From positions 186,001 to 250,000 of the forward strand of contig NZ_WBMS02000002.1 in assembly GCF_008923205.2 (NCBI RefSeq): a DNA stretch of 64,000 nt. Reading direction: 5' to 3'. This DNA is from Actinomadura physcomitrii. Lineage in GTDB: Bacteria > Actinomycetota > Actinomycetes > Streptosporangiales > Streptosporangiaceae. Both the position numbers and the translations under genes were made by a program. Shown one piece after another: positions 58,603 to 64,000 of the stretch (position 1 is its first letter; every line of letters begins with the position of its first letter). The notes under the pieces were generated by a model, which was not told the DNA's origin, made no database searches, and worked only from the letters and a program-made list of their open reading frames with translations.

Positions 58603-58881
58603 ATGAACAAGCGTGAGCTGGTCGACGCCATCTCTGACCGGCTGGGCAGCAAGAAGGCCGCAGCCGAGGCCGTCGACGCGATCCTGGAGGCGATCCAATC
58701 CGCCGTCGCCAAGGGCGACAAGGTGGCGATCACCGGGTTCGGTTCGTTCGAGAAGGCCGACCGGCCTGCCCGTACGGCCCGCAACCCCGCAACGGGCAAG
58801 ACCATCGAGGTTCCCGCGACGTCCGTGCCGAAGTTCAAGGCCGGCGCGGACTTCAAGAACCTGGTGGCCGGCAAGAAGTAG
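58603..58881 (+). CDS. hup: HU-type histone-like DNA-binding protein
   Basis: HU bends and compacts DNA as a dimer. The 92-residue protein has the full family pattern: MNKRELVDAISDRLG, DKVAITGFGSFEKADRPAR, ARNPATGKTIEVPAT, and the end FKAGADFKNLVAGKK. It lacks the long Lys/Ala-rich tail of HupS/HupB, so it is the short HupA type. It has its own promoter and a very strong terminator. Lower GC in the 5' untranslated part is normal for a highly expressed gene. Confidence 0.96.
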   Translation: MNKRELVDAISDRLGSKKAAAEAVDAILEAIQSAVAKGDKVAITGFGSFEKADRPARTARNPATGKTIEVPATSVPKFKAGADFKNLVAGKK

Positions 58882-58887
58882 CCTCGC

Positions 58888-58934
58888 ACGGCAGCGCCCG
58901 GGACCGTTTCGAACGGTCCCGGGCGCTGCCGTTT
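58888..58934 (+). terminator. Strong terminator after hup
   Basis: A perfect 21-base stem (58888-58908 with 58912-58932), loop TCG, ending in TTT, 7 bases after the hup stop. It also serves the leftward gene that ends at 58946. Confidence 0.85.
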
Positions 58935-58945
58935 CCACGGCCCGT

Positions 58946-59152
58946 TCAGGTCCCCGGAAGGGGGAACGTCGACAGCGTCACCGCCGCGACCCGGCCGTCC
59001 TCCAGCGCCAGGTTCACCCGCTGCCCGAAGCGCAGTAGCCGCAGGCCCCCCGCCGCGAACGCGTCCGCGTCGAACGGCAGCTCCGTCCCGTCGTCCAGCA
59101 GCACGCTCCCCGTCCGCGCGGCCGCGTCGAAGTCCTTCACCGTCCCCTGCAT
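58946..59152 (-). CDS. Small OB-fold-like protein
   Basis: The 68-residue protein MQGTVKDFDAAARTGSVLLDDG to LSTFPLPGT looks like a shortened cold-shock-type OB fold: a GTV-DF-TGSVLLDDGTELPF start and a later FGQRVNLAL. It lacks the RNP aromatic motifs, so nucleic acid binding is uncertain. Homologs beside cofC/hup in actinomycetes are annotated as hypothetical. It lies 10 bases after the cofC stop on the same strand. Confidence 0.6.
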   Translation of the reverse strand: MQGTVKDFDAAARTGSVLLDDGTELPFDADAFAAGGLRLLRFGQRVNLALEDGRVAAVTLSTFPLPGT

Positions 59153-59161
59153 GCGCGAACC

Positions 59162-59848
59162 CTATCCCCGGCTCTGCCCGGCGGACGGCGCGAAATCGGG
59201 GAGCAGCGCGGCGACGGCGGCGGTGCGCGGGCCGGTGCCGAGGGCCAGGGCGGCGCGCAGGTCGTCGGGGGTGTCGACGTCGCGGCGGACGCTGTCGGTC
59301 CCGGGCAGCAGCAGCTCACGGGCGCCGCGCGCGCGGTGCGCGGTGCGGGAGTCGCCGCCGAACGCGGGGGAGAACGGCACGCCGGGACGCGCCGTGTAGA
59401 GGGTCGTGCCGATGCCCGCCGCGTCCGGGACGAACGCTTCGGGCGCGCGGGCGGCCGCGTCGAGGACCGCGGCGAGTTCGTCGGGCCGCAGGGCGGGCAG
59501 GTCGGCGGAAAGGGCGCCGACGCCCGCGTCGGGGGCGAGGTCGCGGCCGCGTCCCGCCCCGTAGGCCAGCGCCGGGTTCAGCCCGGCGTCGGGCTCGTCC
59601 GGGACGATCCGGGCGCCGAGCGCGGCCAGCTCCGCGGCCGGGACGGGATCGTCGGTGACCACTATCACATCGCGGACGCGCGCGCAGCGCAGCGCCGCCG
59701 CGACGGTGTCGGCGGCGACCGCCAGGGCGAGCGCCGCGCGGTGCGGCCCCGCCGCCGCGGACATGCGGGTCTTGGCCCTCGCCAGCACCTTGACCGGCAC
59801 GACGAGCGACCACTCGGGATGAGGCGCGCTTGGCGCTGGGGTAGACAT
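59162..59848 (-). CDS. cofC: Phospholactate/phosphoenolpyruvate guanylyltransferase (F420 biosynthesis)
   Basis: CofC (FbiD) activates phospholactate or PEP with GTP to start coenzyme F420 assembly. The 228-residue protein has WSLVVPVKVLARAKTRMSAAAG (nucleotide-binding start), VIVVTDDPVPAAEL, GLNPALAYGAG, GALSADLPALRPDEL and the end VRRDVDTPDDLRAAL. The motifs LVVPVKxxxxAKTRL, SADLP and RRDVDT are those of the family. It provides the cofactor for oxidoreductases such as that at 2101-2919. ATG 59848 starts it; plsC runs the other way 86 bases away. Confidence 0.92.
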   Translation of the reverse strand: MSTPAPSAPHPEWSLVVPVKVLARAKTRMSAAAGPHRAALALAVAADTVAAALRCARVRDVIVVTDDPVPAAELAALGARIVPDEPDAGLNPALAYGAGRGRDLAPDAGVGALSADLPALRPDELAAVLDAAARAPEAFVPDAAGIGTTLYTARPGVPFSPAFGGDSRTAHRARGARELLLPGTDSVRRDVDTPDDLRAALALGTGPRTAAVAALLPDFAPSAGQSRG

Positions 59849-59933
59849 GGCAACTCGACACTATGCGCAGACAACCGCGACACTTGAGGACACCCCGCGT
59901 TCACGCCGGGTTCGGATGGAGGAGGGACGGATC

Positions 59934-60776
59934 ATGGGCCACGGGTACTCGCCTGGCTGGCGCAAGCTCACGATCGTCGTCCTGCGGCCCCTGCTGTTCG
60001 GGCTGCTGAGACGGGACTGGCGCGGCCGGGGCAACGTGCCCAGGACGGGCGGTGTGATCATCGCCGCCAACCACATCTCCGAGTCCGACCCGCTCGCCCT
60101 CGCGCACTTCGTCTACGAGGCCGGGCGCTACCCCGTCTACCTCGCCAAGGCCGCGCTGTTCAGCACGCCGATCGTGGGCGCCGCGATGCGCGGCACCGGC
60201 CAGATCCCGGTGCACCGCGACCGCGCCGACGCCGCGCTCGCCCTCAAGGACGCCGAGCAGGCGCTGGTCGACGGCGAGTGCCTGATGTTCTACCCGGAGG
60301 GCAGCTGCACCCGCGACCCCGAGCTGTGGCCGATGACCGGCCAGACGGGCGTGGCGCGGATGGCGCTGACGACGGGCGCGAAGGTCGTCCCGGTCGCGAC
60401 GTGGGGCGCGCACGAGCTGCTGCCGTACAAGAAGGCCGAGCAGCGCGGGCTCGCCGGCAGCCTGAAGAAGGGGTTCCACCCGTTCCCGCGCAAGACGATG
60501 CAGGTGATCGCGGGGCCGCCGATCGACCTGTCGAAGTACGAGGGGCTGCCGCTCACCAAGGAGACGCTGCGCGCGGCCACCGACGACATCATGGACGTGA
60601 TCTCCGAGCTGCTCGGCGAGCTGCGCGGCGAGCGCCCGCCGGCGGAGCGCTACGACCACCACCGGGTGCTGGAGGAGCGGCGCCGCGCCGCCAAGGACGC
60701 GGAGGCCGGCGGGGTGCCCGGCCCGGCGGAGCCGGCGGACGGCGCCGCCGAGAAGAGCAGGGCGGGTGACTCGTGA
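59934..60776 (+). CDS. plsC: 1-acylglycerol-3-phosphate acyltransferase (PlsC family)
   Basis: The 280-residue protein has one hydrophobic N-terminal segment, the catalytic NHISESD (HX4D) near residue 43, FYPEGSCTRD near 120 and the following substrate loop (ALTTGAKVVPVATWGAHELLP). It places an acyl chain on lysophosphatidate in the membrane. The last 50 residues are a disordered Ala/Pro/Glu tail. ATG 59934 has GGAGGAGGG upstream; its stop overlaps the gpsA GTG, so lipid acylation and glycerol-3-phosphate supply are coupled. Confidence 0.9.
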   Translation: MGHGYSPGWRKLTIVVLRPLLFGLLRRDWRGRGNVPRTGGVIIAANHISESDPLALAHFVYEAGRYPVYLAKAALFSTPIVGAAMRGTGQIPVHRDRADAALALKDAEQALVDGECLMFYPEGSCTRDPELWPMTGQTGVARMALTTGAKVVPVATWGAHELLPYKKAEQRGLAGSLKKGFHPFPRKTMQVIAGPPIDLSKYEGLPLTKETLRAATDDIMDVISELLGELRGERPPAERYDHHRVLEERRRAAKDAEAGGVPGPAEPADGAAEKSRAGDS

Positions 60777-61783
60777 CCTACCGCACCGCGGTGATGGGCG
60801 CCGGGTCCTGGGGGACCACGTTCGCCAAGCTGCTGCACGACGCGGGCGGCGAGGTCACCCTCTGGGGCCGCCGGCCCGAGCTCGTCGAGTCGATCAACGA
60901 GCGGCACGAGAACGCCGACTACCTGCCGGGCGTCGGGCTGCCCGCGCCGATCCGGGCGACCCTCGACCCCGCCGAGGCGCTGGACGGCGCCGACTTCGTG
61001 GCGCTCGCCGTCCCCGCGCAGAGCCTGCGCGGCAACCTCGCGGGCTGGGTGCCGCTGCTGCCGCCCGGGGCCGTCCTGGTCAGCCTGATGAAGGGCGTGG
61101 AGCTCGGCACGACCCGGCGGATGTCGGAGGTGATCCGGGAGGTCGCCGACGTCCCGGAGGAGCGGGTCGCGGTGTTCAGCGGGCCGAACGTGGCGCGCGA
61201 GATCGCGACCGGCGAGCCGAGCGCCGCGGTCGCCGCGTGCGTGGACGAGCAGGCCGCGGTGGGGCTGCAGGCCGCCACGATGACCCCCTACTTCCGCGTC
61301 TACACCTCCACGGACGTGATCGGCGTGGAGCTGGGCGGGGCGATCAAGAACGTCGTCGCGCTGTGCGTCGGGATGTCGGTCGGGCTCGGGTTCGGGTCCA
61401 ACACCCAGGCGGTGCTGATGACCCGCGGGCTCGCCGAGATCACCCGGCTCGGCATCGCGCTCGGCGCCGACGAGCACACCTTCGCCGGACTCGCCGGGAT
61501 GGGCGACCTCGCCGCGTCCTGCATGTCGCCGCTCGCGCGGAACCGGACGTTCGGCGAGAACCTCGGCCGCGGGATGACGCTGGAGGAGGTCGTCGCCGCC
61601 ACCAAGCAGACCGCCGAGGGCGTGAAGTCCTCGGAGGCGGTGCTGGAGCTGGCCCGCAAGCACAACGTGGAGATGCCGATCACCGAGGCGGTCGTCTCGG
61701 TGCTGTACCACGGCACTCCGATCACGGAGGCGGCGATCTCGCTGATCTCCCGCTCGCCGAAGCCGGAACGGTACGGAGTGTGA
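60773..61783 (+). CDS. gpsA: Glycerol-3-phosphate dehydrogenase [NAD(P)+]
   Basis: GpsA makes glycerol-3-phosphate for phospholipids. The 336-residue protein has the nucleotide loop GAGSWGT at residue 9, LAVPAQSLR, SLMKGVE, FSGPNVAREI, catalytic Lys in VELGGAIKNVVALCVGM (near residue 190) and LAGMGDLAASC. GTG 60773 overlaps the plsC stop. It has a C-terminal end in YGV, as is usual. Confidence 0.96.
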   Translation: MTYRTAVMGAGSWGTTFAKLLHDAGGEVTLWGRRPELVESINERHENADYLPGVGLPAPIRATLDPAEALDGADFVALAVPAQSLRGNLAGWVPLLPPGAVLVSLMKGVELGTTRRMSEVIREVADVPEERVAVFSGPNVAREIATGEPSAAVAACVDEQAAVGLQAATMTPYFRVYTSTDVIGVELGGAIKNVVALCVGMSVGLGFGSNTQAVLMTRGLAEITRLGIALGADEHTFAGLAGMGDLAASCMSPLARNRTFGENLGRGMTLEEVVAATKQTAEGVKSSEAVLELARKHNVEMPITEAVVSVLYHGTPITEAAISLISRSPKPERYGV

Positions 61784-61875
61784 CCCGTGGACGACGCGAC
61801 GTCGCGTCCGGCGCCCGGGGCGCGCCCGGATCGTTCGTGGCCGCACCGTACTGATCACCGATAGGGTCGGGAATC

Positions 61876-63000
61876 ATGTCCCAGGTTTCCAAGATTCGCG
61901 TGGCCGTGGTGTTCGGCGGGCGCAGCTCCGAGCACGCGATCTCCTGCGTCACCGCGGGCGCCGTCATGGCCGCGATCGACCGGGACCGCTACGACGTGCT
62001 GCCGATCGGCATCGCCCGCGACGGCCGCTGGGTGCTCGCGCCCGAGGACCAGCGGCTCGCGATCCACGACGGCCGGCTCCCTGAGGTGTCGGGCGTCGGC
62101 AGCGCCCTGGCGCTGCCGTTCGACCCCGACAGCCGCGGCCTGATGGTCGTCGAGCCCGGCAAGGTGCCCGCCACGCTCGGCGAGGTCGACGTCGTGCTGC
62201 CGCTGCTGCACGGCCCGTACGGCGAGGATGGCACCATCCAGGGGCTGCTCGACCTCGCGGGCGTCCGGTACGTCGGCGCCGGGGTGCTGGCCAGCGCGGT
62301 CGGCATGGACAAGGGGTTCATGAAGCTCGTCTGGCAGGCGCGCGGCCTGCCGGTCGGCCCGTACGTGCTGATCGGCGACCGGGAGTGGCGCCGCGAGCGC
62401 AAGCGCAAGCTCGACGAGGTCAAGGAGCAGCTCGGGCTCGCCGCCGGGCGGGCGGTGTTCGTCAAGCCGGCCCGCGCCGGGTCCAGCATGGGCATCACCC
62501 GGGTCACCGACGAGGCCGACCTGGAGGCCGCGGTCGAGACGGCCCGCGAGCACGACCCGAAGGTGATCGTGGAGGCGGCGATCGAGGGCCGCGAGATCGA
62601 GTGCGGCGTGCTGCAGGGCCTGGACGACGGGCCGCCGGAGGCGAGCCTGCCCGCCGAGGTGCTGATGGCGGGCGACCACGACTTCTACGACTTCGAGACC
62701 AAGTACCTCGACGGCGGCACCCGGATGGCGATCCCGCCGGACCTGCCCGCGGAGGCGGTCGAGGAGGTCCGGGCGATCGCGGGGCAGGCGTTCGAGGCGC
62801 TGGACTGCGAGGGCCTCGCCCGCGTCGACTTCTTCCACACCCCGGACGGCCGCTGGATCCTCAATGAGATCAACACTATGCCGGGGTTCACGCCGGCGTC
62901 GGCGTTCCCGCAGATGTGGGCCGCGACCGGGCTGGACTACCCGTCGCTCGTCGACCGGCTGATCCAGACCGCGCTGCGCCGCTCCACCGGGCTCCGCTGA
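61876..63000 (+). CDS. ddl: D-alanine-D-alanine ligase
   Basis: Ddl joins two D-alanines for peptidoglycan. The 374-residue ATP-grasp enzyme opens VAVVFGGRSSEHAISCVTAG. It has LLHGPYGEDGTIQG, MDKGFMKLVWQA, FVKPARAGSSMGITRV, EAAIEGREIECGVLQG and the metal site RVDFFHTPDGRWILNEINTMPGFT. The Tyr in the active-site loop (YDFETKYLDGGT) marks the ordinary D-Ala-D-Ala form, not the D-lactate form of vancomycin resistance. ATG 61876 has TAGGGT (61862-61867) eight bases upstream and only a weak ribosome-binding site. Confidence 0.95.
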   Translation: MSQVSKIRVAVVFGGRSSEHAISCVTAGAVMAAIDRDRYDVLPIGIARDGRWVLAPEDQRLAIHDGRLPEVSGVGSALALPFDPDSRGLMVVEPGKVPATLGEVDVVLPLLHGPYGEDGTIQGLLDLAGVRYVGAGVLASAVGMDKGFMKLVWQARGLPVGPYVLIGDREWRRERKRKLDEVKEQLGLAAGRAVFVKPARAGSSMGITRVTDEADLEAAVETAREHDPKVIVEAAIEGREIECGVLQGLDDGPPEASLPAEVLMAGDHDFYDFETKYLDGGTRMAIPPDLPAEAVEEVRAIAGQAFEALDCEGLARVDFFHTPDGRWILNEINTMPGFTPASAFPQMWAATGLDYPSLVDRLIQTALRRSTGLR

Positions 63001-63156
63001 CCCGGGGCGCCGGGGACGGGAGCGGCCCGCGGCGCGGCCGTTCGACGCCTCGGTGATGGCGGTTTGACGTGTCCTTCGCGGTGCTGAAATCCGGCCGAAA
63101 CGCGCCCCGGACAGGATCGGGACCGTTCCCGCCACCGTTCCGGAAGGACGCCCGTC

Positions 63157-63813
63157 TTGACGCTCTCACCTGTTCCGCAGGCCCCGACCGCTCCCTTCCC
63201 CGCGGAGGGGAGGGCGCGGCCGGTGCCCGGGCACGACCGCTGGCATCCCGCGATCCCCGGCGTCGCCGAGGTGATCACCGGCGGGACCGTCCGGATGGAG
63301 TGCGCGGCCCGGGAGCCGGGCGAGGACGCGGTGCTGTGCGGCCCGCTCGTGGTCGTCGGCGCGGAGCCCGGCGACGTGATCGTGGTGGACGTCCTCGGGG
63401 TGGGCCGCGCCGACGGGGTGCACTGCGCGTCGGGGCATCCCGGGCTCATCGGGTGCGCCCCGCGGGCGGTGCGGGCGGCGCCGGACGACGACCAGGGCAG
63501 GATGCTGCTCGGCGGGGTGCATCCGGCGGCGCGCGCACGGGTGGCGGCGGAGGCGGTGCGCAGCGAGGCCCGCGGCCGGGACATCGGCGGCTGCGCGATC
63601 GCGCCGCTCACCGCCGGGTCGCGGATCCTGCTGCCGGTGCACGTGCACGGCGCCAAGCTGTCGGTCGGCGACCTGCACTTCCCGCCGCGCGGCGCCCTCG
63701 ACTGCCGCGCCGCGGGCCTGCCCGGGTGGATCGATCTGCGGATCAACCTGACCCGGCGGGGCGTCGAGCGGTTCCGCGTGACCGGCCCGATGCTGATGTC
63801 CGCCCCTCGTTGA
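63157..63813 (+). CDS. Shortened acetamidase/formamidase-family protein
   Basis: The 218-residue protein keeps GHDRWHPAIPGVAEVI, GPLVVVGAEPGDVIVVDVLGVG, HPGLIGCAP, then GGCAIAPLTAGSRILLPVHVHGAKLSVGDLHF and GWIDLRINLTRRGVERFRVTGPM. Normal family members have 300-410 residues. An inner segment and the C-terminal part are missing, so it may be a degenerate or minimal form. There is no frameshift, and codon use is normal, so it may still be expressed. TTG 63157 has GGAAGGA eight bases upstream. Confidence 0.7.
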   Translation: MTLSPVPQAPTAPFPAEGRARPVPGHDRWHPAIPGVAEVITGGTVRMECAAREPGEDAVLCGPLVVVGAEPGDVIVVDVLGVGRADGVHCASGHPGLIGCAPRAVRAAPDDDQGRMLLGGVHPAARARVAAEAVRSEARGRDIGGCAIAPLTAGSRILLPVHVHGAKLSVGDLHFPPRGALDCRAAGLPGWIDLRINLTRRGVERFRVTGPMLMSAPR

Positions 63814-63865
63814 GCTGCGGCGTGTCGTCATGAGGGCGACACGTCGCGAGGCAGCGGTGCGGGTC

Positions 63866-64000
63866 AGGCGCGGAAGACCTCGCCGCCGTCGACATTGAGG
63901 ATCTGGCCGGTGATCCAGGCGGCGTCGTCCGACAGCAGGAACAGGCAGGCGCCGACCATGTCCTCGGGCGTGCCCATCCGCTTGAGCGCCATCTTCTGGT
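63866..64000 (-). CDS. Short-chain dehydrogenase/reductase, C-terminal end (cut by window)
   Basis: Only the last about 44 codons are seen: MALKRMGTPEDMVGACLFLLSDDAAWITGQILNVDGGEVFRA in outline. RMGxPEDM, FLLSDDAxxITGQ and NVDGG are the usual end of classical SDR enzymes. The catalytic and nucleotide-binding parts lie beyond the right edge. It is convergent with the acetamidase-like gene, 52 bases apart. Confidence 0.9.

Noticed and set aside
61876..63000. A vancomycin-resistance type D-Ala-D-Lac ligase
   Set aside because: The active-site loop has the Tyr expected of the D-Ala-D-Ala enzyme, and no vanH or vanX genes are nearby.

Overview
The window is a very GC-rich chromosomal stretch with GTG/TTG starts, coenzyme F420 genes, PadR/IclR/MerR/LysR regulators and two c-di-GMP enzymes, all typical of a filamentous actinomycete. 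The gene order (mnmA - metE-like - ligA - GGDEF/EAL - gatCAB - PAS/GGDEF/EAL - ilvBNC - serA - leuB - ilvE - cimA - leuCD - hup - cofC - plsC - gpsA - ddl) follows, from memory, the Streptomyces coelicolor SCO5488-SCO5560 region. Differences from it point to a relative such as the Streptosporangiales/Thermomonosporaceae; that placement is inference. Nearly everything is vertically inherited core chromosome with small accessory insertions.

Layout: 1-0.92 kb, a TnpB (IS200/IS605) gene cut by the window edge. 0.96-12 kb, tRNA thiolation (mnmA), an F420-type oxidoreductase, a MetE-C-like protein, DNA ligase, a membrane GGDEF-EAL protein and the gatCAB amidotransferase operon. 12-17.3 kb, a Uma2-family protein, a sugar-dehydrogenase lipoprotein and a second GGDEF-EAL protein. 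17.3-34.8 kb, the branched-chain amino acid block: ilvBNC, serA, leuB, ilvE and cimA, interrupted by a PadR locus, a DUF2079 membrane protein, a divergent ThyA-fold protein, an FhuF-like protein and a B12-riboswitch-controlled cobalt transporter (cbtBA). 34.8-39.9 kb, small accessory genes, a DUF2461 gene broken by a TnpB remnant, tRNA-Gln and two identical tRNA-Glu genes, and an EspR-like regulator. 39.9-54.8 kb, mostly accessory genes: a proline-rich propeller protein, a CocE esterase, two gene remnants joined at their broken 5' ends, an MHYT protein, an amino-acid ABC transporter with a NUDIX gene, a SAM hydroxide adenosyltransferase, LysR, RidA, MerR and a GH3 glycosidase. 54.8-64 kb, iclR/leuCD, a repeat-filled spacer, hup, F420 cofC, plsC-gpsA, ddl, a shortened acetamidase and the end of an SDR gene.

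The strongest unifying signal is regulatory. Both ilvB and cimA are preceded by a short leader peptide rich in Ile/Leu/Val codons, then a hairpin and a Rho-independent terminator, which is transcription attenuation. The same loci, the iclR-leuC divergent promoter and one orphan site downstream of serA carry a shared interrupted palindrome, TCTC(A/G)-N5-(C/T)GAGA. The obvious candidate binder is the IclR-family regulator at 54.8-55.5 kb. At iclR the site fills the spacer between the -35 and -10 boxes. Several genes (metE-like, ligA, padR, leuB, the FAH gene, iclR, ddl, the ilvB leader) start 6-8 bases after a TANNNT-like -10 box with no ribosome-binding site, which suggests leaderless mRNAs.

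Decay is visible at three places: the DUF2461/TnpB replacement, the head-to-head epimerase/MarR remnants and the shortened acetamidase. I see no CRISPR array, prophage or complete biosynthetic cluster.
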